Shown here one piece after another: positions 45,692 to 55,239 of a DNA stretch of 64,000 bases. Made by a program: the position numbers and the translations under genes. The stretch is taken from NCBI GenBank assembly GCA_963749035.1, contig CAVVKW010000002.1, positions 620,001 to 684,000 of the forward strand. Reading direction: 5' to 3'. The notes under the pieces were generated by a model, which had not been told where the DNA came from, searched no databases, and saw only the letters and a program-made list of their open reading frames with translations. Source of the DNA: CAVVKW01 sp963749035. GTDB taxonomy: Bacteria > Verrucomicrobiota > Verrucomicrobiia > Chthoniobacterales > JAATET01. Numbering within the stretch: position 1 is the first letter of the stretch; each line of letters begins with the position of its first letter.

Positions 45692-46651
45692 TTACAGTTG
45701 ATCTGAAATGATCTTCTCGAGCTTGACGATGTCCGCCGCAAATTTCCGGATTCCGTCCGCGAGTTTTTCGGTCGCCATGGCGTCCTCGTTCAGCATCCAA
45801 CGGAACGTCTTCTCGTCGACGTCCAGCTTTTCGATGTCCGCCGCTTTCGCCGCCTCGACCGTCAGCTTCTCGTCGACCGTGTCCGTCGACTCCGCGAGTG
45901 TCTTCAGCAGATCCGGGCTGATCGTCAGCAGATCGCTACCCGCTAATTCCGTGATCTGCCCGACATTGCGGAAGCTCGCTCCCATCACCTGCGTGTCGTA
46001 GCCAAATTTCTTGTAGTAATTGTAGATCTGGTTGACTGACTGGACTCCCGGATCCTCAGCTCCGGTGTATTCCTTGCCCTCAGCCGCCTTGTAGTAGTCG
46101 TAAATCCGGCCGACGAACGGCGAGATCAACGTCACCCCGGCTTCGGCACAGGCGATCGCCTGAGGCAGCGAAAACATCAGCGTCAGGTTGCAATTGATCC
46201 CCTCGTCCTGACACACGTTAGCGGCCTGCGCGCCCTCCCACGTCGACGCAATCTTGATCAAGATGCGCTCGCGCGACACCCCTGCCTTCTCGTAAAGCCC
46301 GATCAGATAACGCGCTTTCTCAATGGTCCCTTCGGTGTCGAACGAAAGCCGGGCGTCGACCTCGGTCGAAACCCGCCCGGGAACGATCTCCAGAATCTCG
46401 CGTCCGAACGCAATGAGCAGATCATCAATGATCGTATCCACCAGCGCCGGCCCGCTCAGCGAAGACGCCTGGTTGTCGGCGATCGCCTTCTCGAGAAGCT
46501 GTTTGTAATCGTCCTGTTGGACGGCCTTGTAGATCAACGAAGGATTCGTGGTCGCATCCTCCGGCGAATACTCTTTGATGGTGTTGAAGTCGCCGGTGTC
46601 GGCGACAACAGTGGTGAATTTCTTAAGTTGATCAAGCGAGGATGTGGACAT
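45692..46651 (-). CDS. tal: Transaldolase
   Basis: A pentose-phosphate enzyme, 319 residues, of the classical TalB-like type. DATTNPSLIYKA at the N-terminus, VSTEVDARLSFD, the Schiff-base lysine in ILIKIASTWEGAQAA, CNLTLMFSLPQAIACAEAG and PFVGRIYDYYK are all present. The ATG at 46651 (MSTSSLDQLKK) fits the family; 22 upstream codons of open frame do not. Divergent from rbsK across 200 bases in which I see no marked motif. Confidence 0.96.
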   Translation of the reverse strand: MSTSSLDQLKKFTTVVADTGDFNTIKEYSPEDATTNPSLIYKAVQQDDYKQLLEKAIADNQASSLSGPALVDTIIDDLLIAFGREILEIVPGRVSTEVDARLSFDTEGTIEKARYLIGLYEKAGVSRERILIKIASTWEGAQAANVCQDEGINCNLTLMFSLPQAIACAEAGVTLISPFVGRIYDYYKAAEGKEYTGAEDPGVQSVNQIYNYYKKFGYDTQVMGASFRNVGQITELAGSDLLTISPDLLKTLAESTDTVDEKLTVEAAKAADIEKLDVDEKTFRWMLNEDAMATEKLADGIRKFAADIVKLEKIISDQL

Positions 46652-46851
46652 TTCGAAAGCGTTTGGTTGGTTTGAGAGCGAGTCAGCAAACGGTAGGCAT
46701 CCGACCGCCAAATGCAAATCTCAATGCCCCGTGAACAAAATTCTAACCACCCTCGGGAGCCAAGGCACCGATCTCCCAGGCAGCGGGACTGGAACTTTGC
46801 CGATCCCGAAGGAATTGTCATCTTCTCCGCAGAGCCAACTTCGAATCCCCC

Positions 46852-47760
46852 ATGTCCAAATCCCTGACCGTCCTCGGCAGTTCAAATTCCGACTTCGTCC
46901 TCCAACTCCCCCGTTTGCCCGAACCCGGTGAAACCATACGCGGAGGCCAGTTTTTTCAAACCTTCGGTGGCAAAGGTGCCAACCAAGCCGTCGCTGCCGC
47001 GCGAGCCGGCCACCCGACCCGATTCCTGACTGGACTCGGGCCCGACGCCGTCGCCGAACAGATGCTGGACAGTTTCCGACGCGAGGGAATCGACGTCCAA
47101 CACGTCTTTCGCACTTCAGAACCCACCGGCACCGCACTCATTCTGGTCGACGCTTCGGGCGAGAACGTCATCGGGATCGCACCCGGGGCAAACGACTCAC
47201 TCACCCCCGACTGGGTGGCTGCTCACGAGGAAGTCATCGCCGACTCCGCCGCCCTCGTGCTCCAACTCGAACTGCCCCCCGCCGTTACCGCCGCAGCCAT
47301 CCAGATCGCTCGGCGCGTCCACGTTTCCACCCAACTCAACTTCGCTCCCGCCGACGACGCCGCTCGCGAGTTCGCACCCCTCGTCGACGTCCTCATCGTC
47401 AACGAGACCGAAGCCGCCCAACTCGCCGGCTCTTCCGTGCACGACCTCGAATCTGCACGGAGCACTCTTCGCGTCCTTCAAAATTCCGGGCCCGCCTGCG
47501 TGATCCTGACGATGGGAGCCGACGGCGTTCTGGCTGCTGACGCGAACGGAGACGCGATCCACGTCCCGGCACCTGCCGTCGAAGTCGTGGACACCACCGC
47601 AGCGGGCGACACCTTCTGCGGAGCCTTCGCCGTGGCCCGCGCGGAAGGCCTCCCACTGGAGCCAGCCATCCGCTGGGCGACCCGCGCCGCGTCGCTCTCC
47701 GTCACCCGCCTGGGAGCGCAGGCTTCGATCCCTCATCGCACCGAAATCGACGCCGCCTAG
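46852..47760 (+). CDS. rbsK: Ribokinase-like PfkB-family sugar kinase
   Basis: A 302-residue PfkB kinase. GSSNSDFVLQLPRLPEPGET and GGKGANQAVAAARAG are typical of ribokinase; the catalytic region is VDTTAAGDTFCGAFAVA with the aspartate base. ATP contacts lie in LTMGADGVLA. No ribose transporter is adjacent, so the substrate could be another pentose or nucleoside. Ends 19 bases from the convergent kdsB stop. Confidence 0.9.
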   Translation: MSKSLTVLGSSNSDFVLQLPRLPEPGETIRGGQFFQTFGGKGANQAVAAARAGHPTRFLTGLGPDAVAEQMLDSFRREGIDVQHVFRTSEPTGTALILVDASGENVIGIAPGANDSLTPDWVAAHEEVIADSAALVLQLELPPAVTAAAIQIARRVHVSTQLNFAPADDAAREFAPLVDVLIVNETEAAQLAGSSVHDLESARSTLRVLQNSGPACVILTMGADGVLAADANGDAIHVPAPAVEVVDTTAAGDTFCGAFAVARAEGLPLEPAIRWATRAASLSVTRLGAQASIPHRTEIDAA

Positions 47761-47779
47761 GTGCTCCGCCCAGGACGGC

Positions 47780-48517
47780 TCAACCCAACTCCCGCAAAGC
47801 CGCTTCGGCCGCGCCGACGTCTTCCGGCGTGTCCACCCCGACGCTCCGTTTCTTCGTCCGGACGACCCGGATCCTCGCGCCGTGCTCGAGCGCACGCAAT
47901 TGCTCGAGTTTCTCCGCCAGCTCCAACTCCGTCGGTTTCCACTTCACAAATTCCAACAGGAACTTCCGTCGATACCCGTAGATCCCGAGGTGATGGAGCG
48001 GTGTGCGTTTCGCGTCCCCATCCCGATCAAAGGGGATGCGACTCCGCGAGAAATACAACGCATCCCCGACAAGGTTCGTCACGACCTTCACGTTGTTCGG
48101 ATCCCTCGCTGCGTCCAGATCCAGGAACGGCGTCGCCGCCGTGATCATCGCCAGCTTCGAATCGTCCTCGAGCTCGGCGATCAGTTGATCGATCAACTTC
48201 GGCGAGATCGTCGGCTCGTCGCCTTGCACGTTGATGACGTGCTTGCATCCCTTCAATTTTTCCGCGACTTCCGCCAGCCGGTCGGAACCCGTCGGATGTT
48301 TCGACGAAGTCATCGACACTTCCGCTCCGAAATCGAACACCGCCTCCGCAATCCGCATGTCGTCCGTGGCCACGATCACCCGGGCCGCCCGTTTCACGGC
48401 CAAACACCGTTCCCACGTATGCTGGATCAACGGCTTACCCAACAACGGCGCCAACGCCTTGCCCGGAAAACGAACGGACCCCCACCTCGCGGGAATGATA
48501 ATCGTCGCGTCGCTCAT
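47780..48517 (-). CDS. kdsB: 3-deoxy-manno-octulosonate cytidylyltransferase
   Basis: Activates KDO as CMP-KDO for the LPS inner core. The 245-residue protein shows IIIPARWGSVRFPGKALAPL, VIVATDDMRIAEA, NVQGDEPTISPKLI and HHLGIYGYRRKFLLEF, all family patterns. Its ATG overlaps the stop of a 39-codon ORF, which in turn overlaps gmhB, so these three appear translationally coupled at the end of the cellulose cluster. Confidence 0.96.
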   Translation of the reverse strand: MSDATIIIPARWGSVRFPGKALAPLLGKPLIQHTWERCLAVKRAARVIVATDDMRIAEAVFDFGAEVSMTSSKHPTGSDRLAEVAEKLKGCKHVINVQGDEPTISPKLIDQLIAELEDDSKLAMITAATPFLDLDAARDPNNVKVVTNLVGDALYFSRSRIPFDRDGDAKRTPLHHLGIYGYRRKFLLEFVKWKPTELELAEKLEQLRALEHGARIRVVRTKKRSVGVDTPEDVGAAEAALRELG

Positions 48518-48633
48518 GAATTCCCGCCGACCCTCCCAGACTTCCGCCCGCCGCGCAACCAGGGCAGATCAGCGATCGCCCGCTTGGTTTTCGATGGACC
48601 GTCCACCGGTTTGGCCTGGAACGGTCGGTTCAT
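48514..48633 (-). CDS. 39-codon small ORF coupled to gmhB and kdsB
   Basis: A short, unrecognised reading frame that exactly fills the gap between gmhB and kdsB. Its ATG (48633-48631) overlaps the gmhB TGA as ATGA, and its TGA (48516-48514) overlaps the kdsB ATG as ATGA. The peptide is very basic: it begins MNRPFQAKPVDGPSKTKR and includes ADLPWLRGGRKSGR. No membrane segment or cysteine. The double 4-base overlap is hard to explain by chance and suggests it is translated. It could be a nucleic-acid- or ribosome-binding peptide, or serve mainly to carry ribosomes to kdsB. Confidence 0.6.
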   Translation of the reverse strand: MNRPFQAKPVDGPSKTKRAIADLPWLRGGRKSGRVGGNS

Positions 48634-49202
48634 GGCGACACGCGATTCTCCGACGGAACGCCTTTCGTCCCTTCACGTCTCAGAATCCACTCGATCGCCT
48701 CGCCCACGTCCGCCGCCACGTAATCCGCACCGCCCGCCTCCACGTTCCGACCCTGGCCGGTCCGAACGAGAATGCTCGGCATCCCGGCCGCGTGACCGCA
48801 TTCCACGTCCACCGCCTTATCGCCCACGAAGTAGGCGCGCTTCCGATCGAGGCCGAGATCACGCACCGCTTCCTCAACCATTCCAATCCCGGGTTTCCGC
48901 CGTCGCGACCCGGAGTCCGGCAGGTCCGGGCTGAAATACGTCCCGTCGATCTCACCACCGAGCTGGCGGACCAGCTCATCGTGCACGGCCTCATACTGCA
49001 CCAGCGAGATGCGTCCCCGCGGAATTCCACTTTGATTCGTGATGATCACTCGAGCCCAACCCGCTTCGCGCAACGCCCTCAACCCCTCGGCGGCTCCCGC
49101 GATCACACGGACGTCCGCCGGATCGTTGCAGTAGTGCACCTCTTCCATCAACGTCCCGTCGCGATCGAAAAAGACAACGGGCGTTTTCTCGCTCATGCTC
49201 AT
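48630..49202 (-). CDS. gmhB: GmhB-like heptose bisphosphate phosphatase lacking the zinc cysteines
   Basis: A 190-residue HAD phosphatase of the histidinol-phosphate/heptose-bisphosphate group. The nucleophile motif is VFFDRDGTLMEE, motif II IITNQSGIPRG, and motif III/IV RRRKPGIGM and YFVGDKAVDVECG. The loop that binds zinc in Escherichia coli GmhB with Cys and His here reads SPDLPDSGSRR, with no cysteine. It probably removes the C7 phosphate in ADP-heptose synthesis. The start is one of two ATGs (49202, 49196). It follows bcsC by 42 bases in the same direction. Confidence 0.85.
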   Translation of the reverse strand: MSMSEKTPVVFFDRDGTLMEEVHYCNDPADVRVIAGAAEGLRALREAGWARVIITNQSGIPRGRISLVQYEAVHDELVRQLGGEIDGTYFSPDLPDSGSRRRKPGIGMVEEAVRDLGLDRKRAYFVGDKAVDVECGHAAGMPSILVRTGQGRNVEAGGADYVAADVGEAIEWILRREGTKGVPSENRVSP

Positions 49203-49244
49203 CGTCGCGGCACCGGGCTTCAAACCGAGGACGCTGAAGGTTTC

Positions 49245-51626
49245 CTACCAGTAGCTGAAGCCAAGGTCGGAACGGAAGAGACCCGCTCGCGGCTCGAAGA
49301 AGATGCGGCCGTAGATACTGGCAAAGCCTTCGTCGTAATCTGCCGTCACCGCGTAGGAAAGTTTCGTCCCCAGCATGAAATACGGCGTGAGCAACACACC
49401 TGCCTCGGCCCGGGCCAGGAAGATCCCGGTCGTCGAATCCGTTCCTTCGTAAACCCGTCCGTCGGGATCAAGCGGCAGGACGTCCGCGTCAGACTGCTTG
49501 TTCTGCTGAGCACCAGCGCCGACGCTGCCAGAGATCAGGTAGTTGCGACCTTCCTTCGTGAGGAACTGCGCTTCGATGATCCCTTGGATGATGGAGTCCG
49601 GACTGAAATATCCACCGTGACCATAGGTGAAGAAATTCTGGTTATTATCGAAGCGCTCGTAGGACACCGCAGGTCCGATCGAGATGTATTCGAAGCCGCG
49701 CGGCTTGAAGACGTAGGAAAGCGAACCGACGAGTGACAGGTGGTTGTTTCGCTTCGTGTTCGTCCCGGTGATCTCGCCGTAACTCGCTTTGAAGAACGCC
49801 GTGTAGTTCGTCAGGAATCCCTGAAACAACTCGATCGAGCCGCCCGTCTCCTGCACCCGGCCCCATTCCCGCCCGTCGACGTATGGATCTTCCTGACCGA
49901 CGTAACTCAGGACCGACTCGCGGATCGACTGCGAGTAAAACTCACCCTTGATGTATCCCGTGGAGTAGCGGTATTCCGCACCGACCCGCCCAACCGGACG
50001 TGGATCGAGGTCGGCGTTCAACGGGGTCGTTCCGATCTCGATGTAAGGCGTCAGGAAATCCTGGTATTCGACGCGGACCTTGGCTTCGAAAAGGTCGTTG
50101 TATCCCGTCGAGACGTTCCGTTGGAAACGGGTAAATTCGAGCGGCGGCGTTCCAACGAACGCTCCGTTCGTTCGACTGCCCGATTGCAACATGAGCAAGG
50201 CGGCCTTGGCGGTTACGATCACCCGCGGCGCCGGCGAGAACCGGCCTTCGATGACCGGAGTGCGAGAGGTCTGCAACTTCGATTCGCCGCTCTGACCCGA
50301 CTTTTGCGCGTATTCGAAGCCCACCGCGACACTCGGCGAGTCGATGTTCACGAGCGCCGGATTGTTCCTTGAGTTCGCTTCGTAGGCTGCGTAATACAGG
50401 CCGGCCTTCTCGTAGGCGTTGGTCTGATAGGTGTCTAAAATTTCGGTCAGCGGTCCGGGGCACATCGCAGCGACCTCCGCCAGCCGATCGAATTCCTTCA
50501 GGCGAGTCAGTGCGGCGTAGAGACCTTCCGCACTCGCGCGGTCCTGCTGGATCCGATAAAGATCCTGAAAGATATTCGCCGACGAGTTGTAGTCGCGCAG
50601 GTAATAGTAGGACCAACCGCGAATGATCTGCTCGTTCCGACCAAGCGTCCGAAACTTCGATGCCCGATCCAACGCGTCGATCGTGCGAGCATACTGTTTA
50701 TCCTCGTATTCCTCCGTGGCGCGCTTGACGAGAATGTCGCCCAGCAATGTGCGCATCTTCGGGAAGGAATTAACCCGGTATCCCGCAATCGCTTCCGCCT
50801 GAGACAGGTTGCCCTGATTGAACTTCGTTAACGCTAAGCCGTAATAGGATGCTCCGAGATCGGTATCCCAAGCGATCGACTGCTCGAACCAAAGAGCGGC
50901 TGACGGATAATCTTTCCGATTGAAGTTCGCCCAACCGATCTGCTGCGCAAGATCCGCATCCCGATTTGCGCGGGCTTTCGCCATTGCCTGAGCCAGTCGC
51001 TCGCCCGTGAGTGCCTGGTTCACCGGCGTTTCACGGCGGACCGGGCGGGGCGTCGTCGCCGTCGCCGTGCTCGTCCGGCGGGTGGACGTGGATTGATAAG
51101 TCCGCTTCGGTGCCGGGGTCGGGGTCGGACGTGGTGCCGAGACGATTTCCTCGTCGTCTTCCACGATCACGGTCGGCCCGACGGCCGCAGCCGGACGGAT
51201 CGGCGTGGTCGGGCGCGTCGTCGTGAAAGTTGTCTCTTCCTCGTCGAAGATGTCGACCGTCTCCGGAGTCGAGCGAATCGTTGGAGCAGGAATGTCGGCC
51301 GGTTCAAAGACGGTCGGAGCGACCGGGCTCGCCGGGCGCAAGATCGGAGTCGGAGCCGGCGTCGGCGAAGACCCGGGAACCACCGGGATGAAAAGAGAAT
51401 CAGGCGCGGGCGTCGTGTCAGGTGTCCCGGCCGGCGCGGGAATCAATCCGGGAGGATCGTTCGTGATCGTCGAGTCTTGATCCTCCAGCGCGGAAAAGCC
51501 TGTTTCCGTCTGTGAATAAGCCCCCGGCGCTGCAACCCACATGGTTACGGCGATCCCTGGAATCAAGCTGTAGATTTTTAAGCGTCGAGGAAACAAGTTG
51601 GAAATGTGTCGGATTTTCGGCGTCAA
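49245..51626 (-). CDS. bcsC: Cellulose synthase outer-membrane subunit (BcsC-like)
   Basis: The export channel for cellulose. The 793-residue protein has an N-terminal signal-like hydrophobic stretch (IPGIAVTMWVAAPGAYS), a long Pro/Thr-rich linker (about 45-200), TPR-like helical repeats (about 215-410) and a C-terminal beta-barrel (about 430-793) ending in LGFSYW with a terminal aromatic. The barrel holds VGAEYRYSTGYIKGEFYSQS and SYVGQEDPY, in the style of the BcsC C-terminal domain. It has far fewer TPRs than the Escherichia coli protein of about 1,150 residues. Its ATG overlaps the bcsZ stop by 4 bases. Confidence 0.88.
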   Translation of the reverse strand: MTPKIRHISNLFPRRLKIYSLIPGIAVTMWVAAPGAYSQTETGFSALEDQDSTITNDPPGLIPAPAGTPDTTPAPDSLFIPVVPGSSPTPAPTPILRPASPVAPTVFEPADIPAPTIRSTPETVDIFDEEETTFTTTRPTTPIRPAAAVGPTVIVEDDEEIVSAPRPTPTPAPKRTYQSTSTRRTSTATATTPRPVRRETPVNQALTGERLAQAMAKARANRDADLAQQIGWANFNRKDYPSAALWFEQSIAWDTDLGASYYGLALTKFNQGNLSQAEAIAGYRVNSFPKMRTLLGDILVKRATEEYEDKQYARTIDALDRASKFRTLGRNEQIIRGWSYYYLRDYNSSANIFQDLYRIQQDRASAEGLYAALTRLKEFDRLAEVAAMCPGPLTEILDTYQTNAYEKAGLYYAAYEANSRNNPALVNIDSPSVAVGFEYAQKSGQSGESKLQTSRTPVIEGRFSPAPRVIVTAKAALLMLQSGSRTNGAFVGTPPLEFTRFQRNVSTGYNDLFEAKVRVEYQDFLTPYIEIGTTPLNADLDPRPVGRVGAEYRYSTGYIKGEFYSQSIRESVLSYVGQEDPYVDGREWGRVQETGGSIELFQGFLTNYTAFFKASYGEITGTNTKRNNHLSLVGSLSYVFKPRGFEYISIGPAVSYERFDNNQNFFTYGHGGYFSPDSIIQGIIEAQFLTKEGRNYLISGSVGAGAQQNKQSDADVLPLDPDGRVYEGTDSTTGIFLARAEAGVLLTPYFMLGTKLSYAVTADYDEGFASIYGRIFFEPRAGLFRSDLGFSYW

Positions 51627-52720
51627 GGGTCAATTCTTTTTGTCCCGCCGTCCATGGTTTTTGCGGCCCGCGAGCGGTCGTGAATCGCTATCTTCGTTAG
51701 AAGTTTCAAGCTGGCTGAGTAATACGGCTCGTCGAAATCGACGAGTGGAACGTCGCGAACGGTGAACTCCTCGCCCCTCGCACACGCCATCGTCAGGCGG
51801 GCGATGGCCTCCATTCCCGGCAGCATCGGATGGGGCCCCAACTCGCCGTCGACCAGATTGACCGTTGCGGGGATCGGCTCGTCTTTCGGAAAGGATTCCC
51901 AGTATTGCGCGAATTTCTCTAGTAGCGGGGACTTCGGGTCGTCCCACGCCACGTGGAGCGGCACCCGGATCGCGTCGTATCCGGACAACGGTTCCTTGTC
52001 GGGCGCAATCCGGATCACCAGCGGGCCGACCAGTGCCCAGTTGGGATTCAGCGCGTGTTCTCCGAACCGAGCCATGCCGAGCAAATGCCGACCACCGGCA
52101 TCGAGCCCCTGCCAATTCTGATTCGGATAAATTTCGAGCAGTTCTCGAAACGCCGGGAAGACGTAATACGACGGGTTTAACATCAGCCCGGCTTCGCTCT
52201 GAAAGCCATCGATTCCCGGGAGAAGTTGCAACCCAATCACGGAATCCGCCAAGGTCAGATCGAAGAAGTCGGTCACGATCTGCGCCGCCGCACGCTGATA
52301 CTCGAACTCCCCCCATTCGCGAGCCGCCCGGGTCAACGCCCACGCGATCAACAAGTCGCCATCGCTGGCGTTATTCGGATCATCGACTTTCCCGCCATCT
52401 TCAGCTTGGTAGCGCCAGCTAAACAGGTGGTCGTCCGGGCGTTGCAGCGTCTGGCGCGTCCAATTCCACATCCGGTCGAAACTCGTCCGATCCCCGAAAG
52501 CGACCGCGAGCAGCATTCCGTAACCCTGCCCCTCGGAATGCGAAACGTCGGCGTTCCCCGTGTCGACGACCCTCCCGGACTCATCGAGAAAACGCGTTTT
52601 GAACGTCCGCCAGTCCGCGCCCGGCAACGCGTTGGGGTCACGGGGCCACAAGATGATGACGAGACCGATGAGAGCAACGACCAGCAGCCCGAGGGCGACC
52701 ATTGACGCCCTCCGCTTCAT
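51623..52720 (-). CDS. bcsZ: Cellulose-cluster endoglucanase, glycoside hydrolase family 8 (BcsZ)
   Basis: A 365-residue GH8 beta-1,4-glucanase with an N-terminal membrane anchor or uncleaved signal (MVALGLLVVALIGLVIILW). The general acid is Glu in SHSEGQGYGMLLAVAF and the base is Asp in NNASDGDLLIAWAL. It probably trims or edits nascent cellulose in the periplasm, as BcsZ does elsewhere. It lies between bcsB (103 bases upstream) and bcsC (ATGA overlap). Confidence 0.94.
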   Translation of the reverse strand: MKRRASMVALGLLVVALIGLVIILWPRDPNALPGADWRTFKTRFLDESGRVVDTGNADVSHSEGQGYGMLLAVAFGDRTSFDRMWNWTRQTLQRPDDHLFSWRYQAEDGGKVDDPNNASDGDLLIAWALTRAAREWGEFEYQRAAAQIVTDFFDLTLADSVIGLQLLPGIDGFQSEAGLMLNPSYYVFPAFRELLEIYPNQNWQGLDAGGRHLLGMARFGEHALNPNWALVGPLVIRIAPDKEPLSGYDAIRVPLHVAWDDPKSPLLEKFAQYWESFPKDEPIPATVNLVDGELGPHPMLPGMEAIARLTMACARGEEFTVRDVPLVDFDEPYYSASLKLLTKIAIHDRSRAAKTMDGGTKRIDP

Positions 52721-52823
52721 CCGTTGGCCAACGTTCCGGCGGATTTCGACTCACCGAGATCGGGGATACCCCCCAGCCACCCGTTGCGGGGTGCACGACG
52801 GGGATCCCTCCGACTCGTCACGC

Positions 52824-55202
52824 TCAATCCTTCGGTTTATCCCGCTTGCTCAGCATCGTGTAGAGCAGGAAGGCCACGATACCGATCGCGCCGAAGACGA
52901 AGATCGTGAACAACCAAGGGTTCCGGTTAAACGAGTTGGTCGCCTGAATGAACGACGACTTGATTCCGTAAACGAACTCCGGTCCAAGTCGTGCCGCGGC
53001 CAGGGTCTTCGGAGATTTTTCGTTCCAGACCATGAGGCTGCCACCGAGATTGTCCCAGTAACGGCGATCTTGGAGTTTATACAATCCGCGGTAGAGATTG
53101 TCCGGCGACGCAGCGGTGAAAACCGTCGCGGCACGTCCGACGTGAAACGGGTTCTCGTAGGAAAATGCAATCGAGTCATCTTTTAGCGTGCTCTGCATTT
53201 CCATGTTCACCGTGGATGGCTGCTCCGGCTCGTTCCGCTCGACATCCTGGCCGCGGAGCTTGGCGACAAATTCGTCGACCGGCCCGACTGCCGTCGCTTC
53301 CGGCTTCGGACTCACGCTCACGAGGTAACGGGCTCGCCCAAGGTTCTGCGGCGAGACCGGAGCCCCGTCCAACACCTCCGCCGGAAGCGTATCGACCGGT
53401 CCGACGACCAGTAGGTTTTTGTCGCTCCGCGGCAGGTTAAACGTGATCTCCGCTCGGTTTAGGATCGAGCTGTTGATCTGCGCCAGCTTACCCATCAGCA
53501 TCCAGGCGGCACAGATGGTCGTGTTGTCTTTCGACGTCACCATCATCGACAGATCAAAGCCGTCGGGTGAAGACGTGAACGGGAACCCCGTCTGCGAGAA
53601 CAGAGCGAAATTCGGCAACCGCGTCTTCCGCGCGAGGTTCGGCACAACGAAGTCCGAGTCGTAATAAAGGGTGAACAGCAAATTCTCGATCTGCTGAAGC
53701 TCGCACTGATCGGTGACGAAGGGCACCATTCGCGGCGCGATGTCCACGACGTTCCGACCCGGCTGGAAAGCCTGTACCGGCAGGTAAACGCGGTGGTCGT
53801 CGTGCAGCGCACCCCGGACGTCGTCGAGACGGATCGCGTGCTGGAACTCTTGGTTCACGAACACGTTCAAGACGGAATCAGATCGCAGCGCGGCTCCGTA
53901 AACGAAGTGCAGGCGAAGCTCGACGTTGCTGGCGTCGTCCGGGGAAAGATCGCCCGGCATGTAGGCCTCAATCTGGTAGGATCCGGTGTTGAAGCCCTTG
54001 ATCGTGCGCATCTTGTCGTATCCGAGTTGGCGGAAGCTGTAGATACCCGGGTCGCGGATGGGAGCGTTCTTGAGGTAAAACGGCTCCTCCGGAAAATCGA
54101 TTTGGCTGATCTGCGCAAACTGGGAATCCGGCAGCGGGAAGTTAATCAACGAGAACGCGTAAGCGGCCTGCGCCACCTCCTCCATGCTGCGACCACTGAT
54201 CAGGAGCATGAAGTGTTCGGGATCACCGGGAAGCTGCTTCACCGCGATGAAGCTTCCGTTGATGGAACCGATCTCGGTCGAGGTCAGGTAGGGCGTTAAC
54301 TCGCTCGAGGTCCCAACGACGATGTTGTCCACCCCGGCCAACAACGCGTCACCGGTGGTCACCACCGCCGGACGGTAGTCGAGATTCAGGGTCGCACCCT
54401 GCGTGATCACCGAGCCAAGCGCGAGCGACTCGTCGGTCATTCCCGCACCCGATCCGCCGGGCATGCAGATGTGGAACTTATAGGGATCCCATAACTTTTG
54501 ATCGATCATGTCCCGCAAGAGCGAGAGTCTCGGCTCGACGTCATTCATCGTCACGACCGCCTCGAAGTAACTCTGGTCGGGCAGGACCTCCGTGTAGAGC
54601 TCAGGTGCCGCGGGCTCTTCGCACTCCAGCGTGTAATGCTGCGCGACGATGAATTGGAGTTGATTCGACGCGAGGTTGAAGTATTCGAGCGGCACCTCGA
54701 TGTCCACGCTGTGATTCGGTTGATCGCGCGTCAGATAAAACTGTCCGATGATCTTGTCGTTCATCACGACCCGCAGGACCGAACGCTCGCTGAGCAGGGC
54801 GATCGAATTCGTGAACCGCAGGTGCAGCTTGCAGCTCTTCATGTTGTATCGAGGCGACTTCGGGACGTAAACGGTGAACGTGCTCGTCGCGTTCCGCAGG
54901 AAAATTGGTTCCTCGGCTCCGATCAACTGCCGGATCGGCAGGCGGATCGTCGAGGCCCCACCGGGCGTCCGGGCGGTCGGTGCCGAGGGCGTAGCCGTCG
55001 AGGAGGTCGCCGACGACCTTCCAGACTCGGTCGTCGAAGTCGCCGCCGAAGCCGAAGGCGAAGACGCGGCGGCGTTAGGCGATGGCTCGGCCGGAACGGC
55101 GGGTGGTGTCGGTTGAGCGACAACTCCGACCATCGAAAAAGTCAGGCCCAAGCAGACGAGGAGTGCCGCGAGGCCAGGTAGTTTCCTTTTCTTTCTGTTC
55201 AT
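52824..55202 (-). CDS. bcsB: Cellulose synthase regulatory/periplasmic subunit BcsB
   Basis: The periplasmic partner of BcsA, guiding the glucan chain. Signal peptide LAALLVCLGLTFSMVGVVAQ is followed by an Ala/Ser/Pro/Thr linker (about 30-85), then paired carbohydrate-binding and flavodoxin-like modules: SPRYNMKSCKLHLRFTNS, YFNLASNQLQFIVAQHY and later GFNTGSYQIEAYMPGDL. A C-terminal membrane helix (LFTIFVFGAIGIVAFLLYTM) anchors it next to BcsA. 792 residues from the ATG at 55202; a longer frame upstream lacks family features. It is 37 bases after bcsA. Confidence 0.92.
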   Translation of the reverse strand: MNRKKRKLPGLAALLVCLGLTFSMVGVVAQPTPPAVPAEPSPNAAASSPSASAATSTTESGRSSATSSTATPSAPTARTPGGASTIRLPIRQLIGAEEPIFLRNATSTFTVYVPKSPRYNMKSCKLHLRFTNSIALLSERSVLRVVMNDKIIGQFYLTRDQPNHSVDIEVPLEYFNLASNQLQFIVAQHYTLECEEPAAPELYTEVLPDQSYFEAVVTMNDVEPRLSLLRDMIDQKLWDPYKFHICMPGGSGAGMTDESLALGSVITQGATLNLDYRPAVVTTGDALLAGVDNIVVGTSSELTPYLTSTEIGSINGSFIAVKQLPGDPEHFMLLISGRSMEEVAQAAYAFSLINFPLPDSQFAQISQIDFPEEPFYLKNAPIRDPGIYSFRQLGYDKMRTIKGFNTGSYQIEAYMPGDLSPDDASNVELRLHFVYGAALRSDSVLNVFVNQEFQHAIRLDDVRGALHDDHRVYLPVQAFQPGRNVVDIAPRMVPFVTDQCELQQIENLLFTLYYDSDFVVPNLARKTRLPNFALFSQTGFPFTSSPDGFDLSMMVTSKDNTTICAAWMLMGKLAQINSSILNRAEITFNLPRSDKNLLVVGPVDTLPAEVLDGAPVSPQNLGRARYLVSVSPKPEATAVGPVDEFVAKLRGQDVERNEPEQPSTVNMEMQSTLKDDSIAFSYENPFHVGRAATVFTAASPDNLYRGLYKLQDRRYWDNLGGSLMVWNEKSPKTLAAARLGPEFVYGIKSSFIQATNSFNRNPWLFTIFVFGAIGIVAFLLYTMLSKRDKPKD

Positions 55203-55239
55203 AAAATCTAGGTTTTTCAAATTCTCAAAAACGTTCCCG

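Noticed and set aside
52724..52823. Possible hairpins in the bcsZ-bcsB gap
   Set aside because: Short GC-rich stems such as CACCC/GGGTG are expected by chance in this composition and lack a T-run.
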